From assembly GCF_003852895.1 (NCBI RefSeq), contig NZ_QUSW01000001.1, positions 124,001 through 188,000 of the forward strand: DNA of 64,000 nt. Direction: 5' to 3'. The stretch comes from Rhizobacter terrae (GTDB lineage Bacteria; Pseudomonadota; Gammaproteobacteria; Burkholderiales; Burkholderiaceae_C). Numbering within the stretch: the first letter of the stretch is position 1; each line of letters opens with the position of its first letter. The notes below the pieces were generated by a model, which had not been told where the DNA came from, made no database searches, and was given only the letters and a program-made list of their open reading frames with translations. A program made the position numbers and the translations under genes. Positions 19,079 through 27,716 of the stretch are shown piece after piece.

Positions 19079-19152
19079 TGGAGCGGGTGATGGGAATCGA
19101 ACCCACGTATCAAGCTTGGGAAGCTGGCGTTCTACCATTGAACTACACCCGC
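19079..19152 (-). tRNA. tRNA-Gly (anticodon CCC), CCA encoded
   Basis: 74 nt cloverleaf. Acceptor GCGGGTG pairs with CACCCGC, then T and CCA. D arm GTTC...GAAC, anticodon loop TTCCCAA giving CCC (decodes GGG), four-base variable loop, T arm GTGGG-TTCGATT-CCCAT. It closely resembles E. coli glyU. The anticodon stem CCAGC/GCTTG has one C-U mismatch at its second pair. Confidence 0.95.
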
Positions 19153-19200
19153 GGTGAACGCTAGTTTACCGTGCCTCCTCGGGCACAATCGCGTCCCTTC

Positions 19201-19899
19201 ATGAGTGATCAAGACAATTCCGCCGACTTCCCCCAGCGACGCAGCATCCGCAGCTTCGTCGTTCGCGCCGGCCGCATGGGCACGGGCCAGGTGCGCGCCC
19301 TCGAAGAACTGGGGCCGCGCTTCGTGCTGCCCTATGCCGCCCAGCCGCTGGATGTCGAGGCCGCCTTCGGCCGCCGCGCCCCGGTGGTGCTGGAGATCGG
19401 CTTCGGCATGGGCCAGGCCACGGCCACCATCGCCCAGGCCATGCCCGGCACCGACTTCATCGGCGTGGAGGTGCACACGCCCGGCGTGGGCGCCTTGCTC
19501 AAGCTGATCGGAGAGCAGCAGATCCCCAACATCCGCATCGTCCAGCACGACGCGGTGGAGGTGCTGGAGCACATGGTCGCGCCCGGCTCCCTGGCCGGGG
19601 TGCACGTGTTCTTCCCCGACCCGTGGCACAAGAAGAAGCACAACAAGCGGCGGCTGATCCAGCCCGAGTTCGTCCAGAAGCTGTGCTCGCGCATCGCCAG
19701 CGGGGGCTACCTGCATTGCGCCACCGACTGGCAGCCGTATGCCGAGCAGATGCTGGAGGTGCTCTCAGCCGAGCCCCTGCTGCAGAACACGGCCGAGGGC
19801 TACGCGCCCAAGCCGGCTTACCGCCCGCTGACCAAGTTCGAGAACCGTGGCCTCAAGCTGGGCCACAGCGTCTGGGACTTGGTGTTCACCCGCCGATAG
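19201..19899 (+). CDS. trmB: tRNA (guanine-N7-)-methyltransferase
   Basis: 232 aa. SAM-binding motif [11 protein letters not shown], and the family signature [16 protein letters not shown] with the catalytic Asp; the C-terminus [19 protein letters not shown] is typical. It makes m7G46 in the variable loop of tRNAs. Start at MSDQDNS: the in-frame upstream ATG lies too close to the tRNA gene. It is divergent from the tRNA and convergent with uppP, with 6 bases between stops. Confidence 0.96.
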   Translation: MSDQDNSADFPQRRSIRSFVVRAGRMGTGQVRALEELGPRFVLPYAAQPLDVEAAFGRRAPVVLEIGFGMGQATATIAQAMPGTDFIGVEVHTPGVGALLKLIGEQQIPNIRIVQHDAVEVLEHMVAPGSLAGVHVFFPDPWHKKKHNKRRLIQPEFVQKLCSRIASGGYLHCATDWQPYAEQMLEVLSAEPLLQNTAEGYAPKPAYRPLTKFENRGLKLGHSVWDLVFTRR

Positions 19900-19905
19900 C
19901 GGGTT

Positions 19906-20730
19906 TCATTCTGCCCAGGTGACGGCGCCCGTCCACCAAGTGCCCAGCACGATCAAGCCAAAGACGATGCGATACCACGCGAACGGCACGAAGTTGTGCG
20001 TCGCCACGTAGCGCAGCAGCCAGCGCACGCAGACCCAGGCGCTGAGGAACGAGAACACCAGGCCCACGAGGAACATCGGCGCATCGGCGGCCGACAGGGC
20101 GTGGCGTTCCTTGTAGAGGCTGTAGATGCCCGCGCCGATGAGGATGGGGATCGCGAGGAAGAAGCTGAAGTCGGTGGCCGCCTTGCGGCTCAGGCCGAAC
20201 AGCATGCCGCCGATGATGGTGGAGCCTGAGCGGCTGGTGCCCGGCACGAGGGCCAGGCACTGCACCACGCCCACCTTCAGTGCATCCAGCGGGGTCATGT
20301 CATCGACCGTCTCTACCCGCACGGCGCGGGCGGTGCGGCGCTCGGCCCAGAGGATCACGAACGCACCGAGGATGAAGGTGGTGGCCACGACCTGCGGCGT
20401 GAAGAGGTGGGCCTTGATGGCCTTGCTGAACAGCACGCCGGCGACGGCGGCCGGCAGGAAGCCGATGAGCACGTTGAGCGTGAACTTGCGGGCTTTCGCG
20501 TCCGAGCCGAGGCCGGTGATGGTGTCACGCACGCGCTGCCAGTACACGAGCACGACCGCGAAGATGGCACCCGACTGGATCGCGATGTCGAAGACCTTCG
20601 CCGCTTCACCCGTGAAGTTCAGGAGCGAGCCTGCGAGGATGAGGTGTCCGGTGGAGGAGATCGGCAAGAACTCCGTCAGGCCCTCGACGATGCCCATGAT
20701 CGCGGCCTTCACCAGCAGCATGATGTCCAA
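19906..20730 (-). CDS. uppP: Undecaprenyl-diphosphatase (BacA type)
   Basis: 274 aa, all-membrane protein with about eight helices. Both family motifs are present: [15 protein letters not shown] near residue 16 and [10 protein letters not shown] near residue 165. It recycles undecaprenyl pyrophosphate to the monophosphate carrier for peptidoglycan and O-antigen synthesis and gives bacitracin tolerance. An in-frame ATG three codons in is an alternative start. Stand-alone gene. Confidence 0.96.
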   Translation of the reverse strand: MDIMLLVKAAIMGIVEGLTEFLPISSTGHLILAGSLLNFTGEAAKVFDIAIQSGAIFAVVLVYWQRVRDTITGLGSDAKARKFTLNVLIGFLPAAVAGVLFSKAIKAHLFTPQVVATTFILGAFVILWAERRTARAVRVETVDDMTPLDALKVGVVQCLALVPGTSRSGSTIIGGMLFGLSRKAATDFSFFLAIPILIGAGIYSLYKERHALSAADAPMFLVGLVFSFLSAWVCVRWLLRYVATHNFVPFAWYRIVFGLIVLGTWWTGAVTWAE

Positions 20731-21029
20731 AACGAAGCTCCCTCGCGTGGAAAAAAGTCGCGGGATGATACCGGGTCAACCCTGACACTCGGCTGAGGCA
20801 CGCACGATCGTGCGGCGCCATCCCCGCCAACCGTCTGGTGACGAATTGCAAACCGTTCGTCGGCTGGGCCGTCGCCGGCCGAGCAGCACGTCACGTCCGG
20901 CCACCGAGCCCCCTCAAGACCTCCAGCCCCAGGCCGATTCACCAGTGCCCGCGGTGGGCTGTCGTCTGGCCCGTGCCGCCCGCATTGCTTTCAGTCTTTC
21001 AAGGTCGACAACGCACACGGAGGTCCTCA
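20731..21029. other. Intergenic region upstream of the small lipoprotein gene
   Basis: About 300 bases between divergent uppP and the lipoprotein gene. I see a good ribosome site (GGAGG at 21019-21023) at its right end, but no convincing promoter boxes, repeats or RNA structure. Confidence 0.4.
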
Positions 21030-21218
21030 ATGGATCGACTCCCCCTCGGCACCGCACGCGCGGCAGCCCTTGTGTCCCTCACCCTCAGCCTGGCTGCCTG
21101 CGGCGGCGGTTCGACCTCCACACCCGCCGCTGCGCCTCCCGGCCCGACGGCACAAAGTGTCGACGGCGTCACCATGCCGGCCAGCGTGTCGGTGGTCACC
21201 GCCAAGAACGCCAACTGA
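21030..21218 (+). CDS. Small lipoprotein of unknown function
   Basis: 62 aa. Signal with lipobox LSLAAC, modified Cys near residue 25, followed by GGGSTSTP and an Ala/Pro-rich tail ending TAKNAN. The Shine-Dalgarno GGAGG lies 6 bases before the ATG, which fixes the start well inside a longer open frame. It is only 23 bp ahead of the large secreted protein gene and probably co-transcribed. No family recognised. Confidence 0.75.
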   Translation: MDRLPLGTARAAALVSLTLSLAACGGGSTSTPAAAPPGPTAQSVDGVTMPASVSVVTAKNAN

Positions 21219-21241
21219 ACGCGCAAGCCGAGGAGACACGC

Positions 21242-23548
21242 ATGAGCCGCTCATCCTTCAAGCGCCAGGCCCTGGCACTTCACATCGCCGCCGCCCTGCC
21301 TTTCGCTGCGTTCAACGCCTTCGCCGCACCCGGCGCAAGCTCGCCCTACAAGACCGACGCGCAGAACACCCACGTCGAGGACGCCACCTCCGAAGGCATC
21401 TCGCAGGTGAACATGATCACCTGCTTCACCACCAACATGCGCCCCGACGCGCTGGTGAACAAGGGCAACTACATCGCCCTGGTCGACAAGAACAAGTGCG
21501 ACCCCAACGCGCGTTCTGACTCCAGCCGCTCGGGCTCCGACAGTTCCAGCAGCAACGCGCCGTCCTACCTCAGCGCCGTCGTCAACTCCACCCGCACGTC
21601 CAACAGCGACCCGATGCGCGTGAAGACCTGGGTGGACATGAGCGAGAAGGACCAGCCGGTCACCATCTTCCTCAACACGCTCGCCACCGAGGCGCCGTCC
21701 GCCTCCAATCCCTACGGCGTGTTCCGCATCGACTACTGCGGCAAGGGCGCGACCGGCCCCTGCATGATGAACGGCTTCCTCGACGGCAGCGCCGGCGGCA
21801 TCAGCTACTACGAGACCGGCATGGACGGCGGCGGCGACCACGGCCCCATGCTCAGCGTCACCGCCCTGCGCATGACCACCGGCGGTGCCGACACCGGTGC
21901 CGGCGCCCTGCACATGACGCACGGCACGGACAGCGTGAGCTACTCCTTCGCCTACAACGCGAACCTCTTCCGCCGTTCCGACGGCGCCTCGGATGAATGC
22001 TTCAGCCGCCTGGCCGATGACGCCGGCACGGGCATGTCGGTGTGGCGCTATGGCCTGTACGACGCCGCGGACGGCAGCCGCGTGAGCCTGATGTCGGGCT
22101 TCTCCATCGAGTTCAGCGGCAGCGACGGCAAGACCTTGCACGGCCAGATCGGCTACTACGGCCTGTGGGTGCCGCCGGAAGCGTCCGGCGTGCTGGCCAA
22201 CGGCGCGACCGTGCAGCGCGTGCAATACACGAATGACGGCCCGCCGACCAAGACGCCCTACACGCTCGTCAAGGCCGATGGCCGCCTGATGAAGTACACC
22301 CGCCAGAGCCGCACGCTGGCCTCGGCCGACAAGATCAAGTTCAACGCGTGGGTGAACGACGCGAGCCACTTCTTCACCGGCGCGGAGAACAACCACCAGT
22401 ACGAGATGTACTGGGACAACACCTCCAGGACCTTCAAGGTCACCGGCATCATGGACTGCGGCGACCGCGGCTGCAACACGCGCGACCTGGACAGCGAGAA
22501 GACCGTGGCCGCCAGCTTCTTCGTGCCGCAAGGCGGCGTGCGCGGCTTCTCGCAATCGCTGGGCGGCGAGCTCTTCATTCCGCTGGCCGGCCTGGGCGAC
22601 GTCATCGACGCCACGCAGATCAACGTGCTGTACCGCGTGCAGGACCTGGTCTACCCGTCGCAGATGCCGGCCACGCTGTACTGCCTGCGCGACTGCCCGA
22701 CGGCCGGCACGCTGTCCGCCTACTTCGGCAGCGGCTCGACGGCCAACTCGCCCTTCGTGGACTCCACCTACAACCAATGGATGCCGCAGGCCGCCGGCGC
22801 GCAGGTGACCTACACCATGGACGGCAGCAATGCCGTGATGCGTGACGGCACCAACGCCGCGGTGACCTTCACCGATGCCAATGCCCTCGCCAGCCGCCCG
22901 CAGTACCAGTGGGGCGTGCGCACCGGCCGGCTGTTCACCAACCTGGCCAGCGCGCAGTGCAGCGGTGACGCCGCCCATCTGTGCGAGTACAAGATCGACG
23001 AGCTGGATGTGTTCTACCAGTGGGAAACCGGCCCCAACCAGTGGAACCAGTTCGCCGCCGTGAAGGACTCCACCGGCGCCATCGTCAACTTCGATGCGCC
23101 GCTGCAGGTGGGCTGGGACGTGCCGTCCGACAGCACGAAGTACGGCCAGTACGCGGGCAAGAACATCATGCTGCAGTACGGCGGCTTCGGCGACCTGTGG
23201 GGCATCCCCGGCGAGTGCGTGTCGCGCATGACCAACCAGCATGTGAGCTGCGACACGCCCGAGTCGCGCTATGTGCCGGCCTTCGTCATTCCCTTCGACG
23301 AGACGCTGGGCCGCCTGACCCGCGGCAGCAGCGCCTACCTCGCCAAGTGGCTGGACCGCGAGATCCGCTTCGCCCGCAAGGACGTGTCGGTGTGCAGCGC
23401 CGCCGGCCTGACCCTGCCGACGGGCAGCACGCTGCCCGATGCCACGGGGCTGAAGAACCCGTCCGATCCGGCCTCGCCCATCTACATCGGCGACAAGCCC
23501 ACGGTGACGGACTCGCCGCGCGTGATCGACGGCGAGGTGAAGTACTGA
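21242..23548 (+). CDS. Large secreted protein of unknown function, Cys-rich
   Basis: 768 aa. Signal peptide about 1-28 (ends NAFA, then APGASS). The mature chain has 14 Cys, several as close pairs (DYCGKGATGPC, MDCGDRGC, YCLRDC), suggesting disulfides and an extracytoplasmic site. A Ser-rich stretch (about 92-106) follows the first Cys pair. The rest is rich in aromatic, Gly and Asp residues and looks all-beta. No membrane helix beyond the signal and no catalytic motif that I recognise. GAGGAGACACGC precedes the ATG. Together with the lipoprotein upstream and the TonB-N-like protein downstream it may form an envelope system; this is inference from position. Confidence 0.8.
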   Translation: MSRSSFKRQALALHIAAALPFAAFNAFAAPGASSPYKTDAQNTHVEDATSEGISQVNMITCFTTNMRPDALVNKGNYIALVDKNKCDPNARSDSSRSGSDSSSSNAPSYLSAVVNSTRTSNSDPMRVKTWVDMSEKDQPVTIFLNTLATEAPSASNPYGVFRIDYCGKGATGPCMMNGFLDGSAGGISYYETGMDGGGDHGPMLSVTALRMTTGGADTGAGALHMTHGTDSVSYSFAYNANLFRRSDGASDECFSRLADDAGTGMSVWRYGLYDAADGSRVSLMSGFSIEFSGSDGKTLHGQIGYYGLWVPPEASGVLANGATVQRVQYTNDGPPTKTPYTLVKADGRLMKYTRQSRTLASADKIKFNAWVNDASHFFTGAENNHQYEMYWDNTSRTFKVTGIMDCGDRGCNTRDLDSEKTVAASFFVPQGGVRGFSQSLGGELFIPLAGLGDVIDATQINVLYRVQDLVYPSQMPATLYCLRDCPTAGTLSAYFGSGSTANSPFVDSTYNQWMPQAAGAQVTYTMDGSNAVMRDGTNAAVTFTDANALASRPQYQWGVRTGRLFTNLASAQCSGDAAHLCEYKIDELDVFYQWETGPNQWNQFAAVKDSTGAIVNFDAPLQVGWDVPSDSTKYGQYAGKNIMLQYGGFGDLWGIPGECVSRMTNQHVSCDTPESRYVPAFVIPFDETLGRLTRGSSAYLAKWLDREIRFARKDVSVCSAAGLTLPTGSTLPDATGLKNPSDPASPIYIGDKPTVTDSPRVIDGEVKY

Positions 23549-23593
23549 GCGACCGAGGGCACCACGAGGAATAACGAGGAAGGGGCGCCGTCC

Positions 23594-24331
23594 ATGCGGC
23601 TCCGTGCCGGCTCATGGAAGTCTGGCAGCACGGCCGAAGGCCGGGCGGGGGTGGTGTCGCCCCTGTCCGGCCATCGCGTTCCTGCCCTGATCGTGGTGCT
23701 CATCGTCGCGGCGCATGCAGCGTTCGTGGCATTCGCGTGGAAGCCGGCGCCTGAGCCCGCCAGGCCGCGGGCCCGGTCGATGTCGATGCGGCTCGTCTCC
23801 GCAAGCCAGAGCCGGCCTGCGGTCGAAACGGTCGCGCGAACTCCCGCGGTCCGGACGATGCCGCCCAAGGCACGGCCCGCCACGAAGAAGACGATCGCAC
23901 CGGCCGCACCCGCCGTGGTGGCACAGGCCGAAGCACCTGCGATCCAGGGCATCGCCTTCGCGCCTGCTCGCATCGCGTTCGGGCCCCCGGCCACGCCGCG
24001 CGACTCCCGGCCGGCACCGCCGCCTGCGCCCCCCATCCACCTCCTGCAGATGCAGGCCCAGATGATGGCCGCACGTGCCCAGCTGGCCGAGACCTTGCAG
24101 CGCGAGCTCGGCAGCTGGCAGGCACCTGAGGCCACGGCACAAGGGGCCTGCACCCTCGCAGCCGTGCCCGATGCAAGGCTCGCCTGCGACAGCGAGCCCC
24201 TGGCCGCCGCCCTCGCCCCGCGCGAGAGCCTGCTCATCGGCCTGCTGCATGCCTGGCGTGGCATGGAGCCCGGCACGCAAGGCCTGTCCATCGCCGTCGT
24301 CGGCGGGCGCTACGAAGCACGCTGGCTCTGA
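23594..24331 (+). CDS. Single-pass membrane protein with Pro/Ala-rich periplasmic part (TonB-N-like), unknown function
   Basis: 245 aa. Cytoplasmic N-terminus about 1-28, one membrane helix about 29-49 (ALIVVLIVAAHAAFVAFAW), then a Pro/Ala/Arg/Lys-rich stretch to about 145 that resembles the spacer of TonB proteins. A coiled-coil-like piece follows (LLQMQAQMMAARAQLAETLQRE), then a small C-terminal domain with two Cys. It lacks a recognisable TonB C-terminal domain. It lies 45 bp after the large secreted protein gene on the same strand. I do not recognise the family. Confidence 0.6.
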   Translation: MRLRAGSWKSGSTAEGRAGVVSPLSGHRVPALIVVLIVAAHAAFVAFAWKPAPEPARPRARSMSMRLVSASQSRPAVETVARTPAVRTMPPKARPATKKTIAPAAPAVVAQAEAPAIQGIAFAPARIAFGPPATPRDSRPAPPPAPPIHLLQMQAQMMAARAQLAETLQRELGSWQAPEATAQGACTLAAVPDARLACDSEPLAAALAPRESLLIGLLHAWRGMEPGTQGLSIAVVGGRYEARWL

Positions 24332-24351
24332 TCAGGGACTTCCCTCGGTTT

Positions 24352-24380
24352 GTCAAAGGCTTGACAGTCAAGCCTTGACA
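24352..24380. promoter_or_regulatory. Double GTCAA...TTGAC palindrome upstream of the HD-domain gene
   Basis: GTCAAAGGCTTGAC is followed one base later by GTCAAGCCTTGAC; the inner TCAAGGCTTGA-type cores are palindromic and the two units repeat. The region also contains two TTGACA hexamers. It looks like an operator overlapping a promoter, 39 bases before the GTG start. The regulator is not known. Confidence 0.5.
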
Positions 24381-24418
24381 CGCGCTCCTACAGTGCGGGG
24401 CAGACTCAGGAGACCACC

Positions 24419-24994
24419 GTGACCGACCGCGCCCACTTCACCCGCATGCAGGACAGCACCCGCGAGGACTGGCAGCTCATCGGCGGCGAGTTCATGCACT
24501 TCGCGAAAGGGCTGCCCGAGCGCGTGGTCGCGCACCTGAAGCTGCTGGAAGGCGACTACGGCGGCTTCCCGGTGGACCGCTACACCCACAGCCTGCAGAC
24601 CGCGACACGTGCACTGCGCGACGGCCGCGACGAGGAGTACGTGGTGTGCGCGCTGCTGCACGACATCGGCGACACGCTAGGCAGCTTCAACCACCCGGAC
24701 ATCGCCGCGGCCATCCTCAAGCCCTTCGTGAGCGAGGACAACCACTGGATGGTGCAGCACCACGGCATCTTCCAGGGCCACTACTTCTTCCACCACATCG
24801 GCCTGGACCGCGACATGCGCGACGCGTTCCGCGAGCATCCCTGCCACGAGCGCACGGCCGAGTTCTGCGCGCTCTACGACAACCCGGCCTTCGACGCGAA
24901 GGCCGAGACCCTGCCCATCGAGCACTTCATGCCGATGCTCCGACGCCTGTTCGCGCAGCCCAAGCAGAGCATCTACAAGAGCGTCACCGCCTGA
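24419..24994 (+). CDS. HD-domain metal-dependent protein (phosphohydrolase or di-iron oxygenase type)
   Basis: 191 aa, GTG start after CAGGAGACCACC. HD motif with His in RYTHSLQTATRA and the His-Asp pair in ALLHDIGD, a further His in NHPDI, and His-His pairs at QHHGIFQGHYFFHH. The His-rich set would bind two metals. Small HD proteins of this shape include phosphatases and oxygenases such as PhnZ and MIOX; the extra histidines make a di-iron enzyme plausible but do not prove it. It stands between the unknown secreted group and the alcohol dehydrogenase. Confidence 0.7.
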   Translation: MTDRAHFTRMQDSTREDWQLIGGEFMHFAKGLPERVVAHLKLLEGDYGGFPVDRYTHSLQTATRALRDGRDEEYVVCALLHDIGDTLGSFNHPDIAAAILKPFVSEDNHWMVQHHGIFQGHYFFHHIGLDRDMRDAFREHPCHERTAEFCALYDNPAFDAKAETLPIEHFMPMLRRLFAQPKQSIYKSVTA

Positions 24995-25019
24995 GCTGTT
25001 CCATCGCGCCATCGCCACT

Positions 25020-25044
25020 GTGTCAGTTCGCCACGAACCGGCAC
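25020..25044. promoter_or_regulatory. Imperfect inverted repeat upstream of the sigma-54 promoter
   Basis: GTGTCAGTTCG-CCA-CGAACCGGCAC: 9 of 11 positions pair across a 3-base centre. It lies about 80 bases before the -24 element, where an activator binding site is expected. Its link to the sigma-54 activator is only positional. Confidence 0.35.
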
Positions 25045-25120
25045 GCGTGATGGCGTGATGCGGCGGGATTACCCGCAGCCGATCTCTTCGCTTCTCCTTG
25101 TTGAAGGGGCTTTGCACCAG

Positions 25121-25136
25121 TGGCACGCCGCTTGCG
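25121..25136 (+). promoter_or_regulatory. Sigma-54 (-24/-12) promoter of the quinoprotein alcohol dehydrogenase
   Basis: TGGCACG, 4 bases, TTGCG: an exact match to the consensus TGGCAC-N5-TTGC with the invariant GG and GC ten bases apart. It lies 58 bases before the ATG. Confidence 0.88.
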
Positions 25137-25193
25137 CAAACGCAGCAGCGTCACTGACGACGCAGCACGCCTTCATTCACAGGAGACACACCC

Positions 25194-26993
25194 ATGCGGC
25201 ACCCGCTCATTCCCATCGTCATGGCCCTGGCTGGCGCCTCGATGGCAGCACACGCGGTCGTCACCGACCAGATGATCCAGAACGACCCCAAGACCGGCCG
25301 CGACGTGCTGAGCTGGGGCCTGGGCACCCAGGGGCAGCGCTACTCGCCGCTCAAGCAGGTCAATGCAGCCAACGCCGGCAAGCTCACGCCGGTGTGGGCC
25401 TTCTCGTTCGGCGGCGAGAAGCAGCGCGGCCAGGAATCGCAGCCGCTGATCCACAACGGCAAGATGTTCGTCACCGCCTCGTACTCGCGCATCTTCGCGC
25501 TCGACGCGGCCACCGGAAAGAAGCTGTGGAAGTACGAGCACCGGCTGCCCGACGGCATCATGCCCTGCTGCGATGTGGTCAACCGCGGCGCGGCCCTCTA
25601 CGACAACCTCGTCATCTTCAGCACGCTCGACGCACAGATCGTGGCCCTGAACCAGGACACCGGCGAAGTGGAGTGGAAGGAGAGGATCGACGACTACGCC
25701 GCGGGCTATTCGAGCACCGCCGCACCCATCATCGCCAACGGCCTGCTGCTGACCGGCGTCTCGGGCGGCGAGTTCGGCGTGGTGGGCCGCGTCGAGGCGC
25801 GCGACCCGAAGACCGGGCAGCTCGTCTGGGTGCGCCCCACCGTCGAAGGCCACATGGGCTACACCTTCGACAAGGACGGCAACAAGCACGAGAACGGCGT
25901 GTCGGGCACGCCCGGCAAGACCTGGCCGGGCGACCTGTGGAAGACCGGCGGCGCAGCCACCTGGCTGGGCGGCACCTACGACCCGAAGACGGGCCTGGCC
26001 TACTTCGGCACCGGCAACCCCGCGCCGTGGAACAGCCACCTGCGCAAGGGTGACAACCTCTACTCCTGCTCCACCGTCGCCATCGACGTGAAGACGGGGC
26101 AGATCAAGTGGCACTACCAGGGCACGCCCAACGACGGCTGGGACTTCGACGGCGTGAACGAATTCGTGACCTTCGACGCTGGCGGCCAGCGCCTGGGCGG
26201 CAAGGCCGACCGCAACGGCTTCTTCTACGTGCTCGATGCGACCACGGGACAGCTGAAGAACGCCTTTCCCTTCGTGAAGAAGATCACCTGGGCCTCGGGC
26301 ATCGACCTGAAGACGGGCCGCCCCAACTTCATCGACGACAACCGCCCCGGCGATCCCACGGCGGCGGGCGATGCCGGCAAGGGCAAGTCCGTGGTTTCCG
26401 CGCCGTCCTTCCTCGGCGGCAAGAACCAGATGCCCATGGCCTACAGCCCCGACACGAAGCTCTTCTACGTGCCGGCCAACGAGTGGGCGATGGAGATCTG
26501 GAACGAGCCCATTGCCTACAAGAAGGGCGCGGCCTACCTGGGCGCGGGCTTCACCATCAAGACGATCAACGAGGACTACATCGGTGCCTTGCGCGCCGTG
26601 GACCCGAAGAGCGGAAGGATCGTGTGGGAAGTGAAGAACGGCGCGCCACTGTGGGGCGGCGTGCTCACCACCGCCGGCAACCTCGTGTTCTGGGGCACGC
26701 CCGAGGGCTACCTGAAGGCCGCGGATGCGCGCACCGGCAAGGTGGTGTGGCAGTACCAGACCGGCTCCGGCGTGGTGGCACCGCCCGTCACCTGGGAGCA
26801 GGACGGCGAGCAGTACGTGTCCGTCGTGTCGGGTTGGGGCGGTGCGGTGCCGCTGTGGGGCGGAGACGTCGCCAAGAAGGTGAACTACCTGGAGCAAGGC
26901 GGCATGGTGTGGGTGTTCAAGCTGCCGGGGTCGGCGGCCCATGCGGCGAAGACCGCGACGATGGGTGGCGCGGCGGTGAAGGCCTCTCGGTGA
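25194..26993 (+). CDS. PQQ-dependent quinoprotein alcohol dehydrogenase, lanthanide-type active site
   Basis: 599 aa, close to ExaA/ExaF/PedH length, with a signal peptide (about 1-21). Eight-bladed quinoprotein propeller with repeated W-motifs. The vicinal disulfide pair is Cys125-Cys126 in [10 protein letters not shown]. The active-site segment is [11 protein letters not shown]: catalytic Asp317 is followed two residues later by Asp319, the extra ligand seen in lanthanide-dependent XoxF, ExaF and PedH; calcium enzymes such as ExaA carry Ser or Ala there. It oxidises alcohols to aldehydes in the periplasm and hands electrons to a cytochrome c, very likely the one encoded at 37.3 kb. pqqABCDE nearby supply its cofactor. 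Transcribed from a sigma-54 promoter. ATG preceded by AGGAGACACACCC. Confidence 0.93.
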   Translation: MRHPLIPIVMALAGASMAAHAVVTDQMIQNDPKTGRDVLSWGLGTQGQRYSPLKQVNAANAGKLTPVWAFSFGGEKQRGQESQPLIHNGKMFVTASYSRIFALDAATGKKLWKYEHRLPDGIMPCCDVVNRGAALYDNLVIFSTLDAQIVALNQDTGEVEWKERIDDYAAGYSSTAAPIIANGLLLTGVSGGEFGVVGRVEARDPKTGQLVWVRPTVEGHMGYTFDKDGNKHENGVSGTPGKTWPGDLWKTGGAATWLGGTYDPKTGLAYFGTGNPAPWNSHLRKGDNLYSCSTVAIDVKTGQIKWHYQGTPNDGWDFDGVNEFVTFDAGGQRLGGKADRNGFFYVLDATTGQLKNAFPFVKKITWASGIDLKTGRPNFIDDNRPGDPTAAGDAGKGKSVVSAPSFLGGKNQMPMAYSPDTKLFYVPANEWAMEIWNEPIAYKKGAAYLGAGFTIKTINEDYIGALRAVDPKSGRIVWEVKNGAPLWGGVLTTAGNLVFWGTPEGYLKAADARTGKVVWQYQTGSGVVAPPVTWEQDGEQYVSVVSGWGGAVPLWGGDVAKKVNYLEQGGMVWVFKLPGSAAHAAKTATMGGAAVKASR

Positions 26994-27703
26994 GAGCCTT
27001 CTTCCAGCACGCGGCACTTGCCGCGTGCTGCCTGATCGCTTTGACCTGCAGGGCCGCCGAGCGGCCCTTCTTGCTCAGCGCCACCGCAATCCAGGAAAGC
27101 GATGACGAGCGCGTGTTCGAGACCTCGCTGAGCTGGCAGCGCGCGGGTGCGTCCCGCGCGCTGGATTTCGAGCTGGAGTACCACCACACGCCGGCGTGGT
27201 CGTGGCAGCTCGGCCTGTCATCGGAACGGGTGGGCGGCGATGAACCCCGGCGCGAGCGGGGCATCGAGCTCGAGATCCAGCATGGCTTGATCGACCCCGA
27301 CCGTGCCGGCATCGGCCTGGGACTGTCGGCCACCTGCAGTGCGCAGCGGCAGTCGGGCGCGGACCAGCGCATGTGGCAACGCGCGTGGACGCTGGCCGTG
27401 CCGGTGTCTGCACGTGTTGCACAGGGGTGGGTGCACGTCAACATCGGCGTGGAAAACATCAGCGGCGACGGCAGCAGGCCCTGGCTGGCCGTCGCCACGC
27501 AGCAGCGGGTGTCACGCAGCGTCGATCTGCTCGCGGAGGTGGCGGCCGTGCAGCGTCGCGAACACCTGGCTCATGCGGGCATGCGCTGGTGGCTGCGCCG
27601 GGACAAGCACGCCATCGACATCACCGTGGGACGCCGCGGCGGCGAAGACGGCAGCAGCACCCTGCTCACGCTGGGATGGTCGCTGATGGACTTGTCCTTC
27701 TGA
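26990..27703 (+). CDS. Probable outer-membrane beta-barrel protein of the alcohol island, unknown function
   Basis: 237 aa. GTG start overlapping the dehydrogenase stop by 4 bases, so the two are translationally linked. Signal peptide about 1-22. The mature chain alternates polar and non-polar residues in short strands ([43 protein letters not shown]) and ends in WSLMDLSF; a C-terminal Phe is the recognition mark of outer-membrane barrels. The size suggests 10-12 strands. It might act as a porin for alcohols, the metal or PQQ, but no homologue of known role is recognised. The start choice rests on the signal peptide; the frame is open far upstream inside the dehydrogenase gene. Confidence 0.65.
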   Translation: MRAFFQHAALAACCLIALTCRAAERPFLLSATAIQESDDERVFETSLSWQRAGASRALDFELEYHHTPAWSWQLGLSSERVGGDEPRRERGIELEIQHGLIDPDRAGIGLGLSATCSAQRQSGADQRMWQRAWTLAVPVSARVAQGWVHVNIGVENISGDGSRPWLAVATQQRVSRSVDLLAEVAAVQRREHLAHAGMRWWLRRDKHAIDITVGRRGGEDGSSTLLTLGWSLMDLSF

Positions 27704-27716
27704 TCCCGCCGGCACC

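Noticed and set aside
20838-21029. Longer N-terminus for the small lipoprotein
   Set aside because: The added codons carry no signal and precede the strong GGAGG; the lipobox requires the start at 21030.
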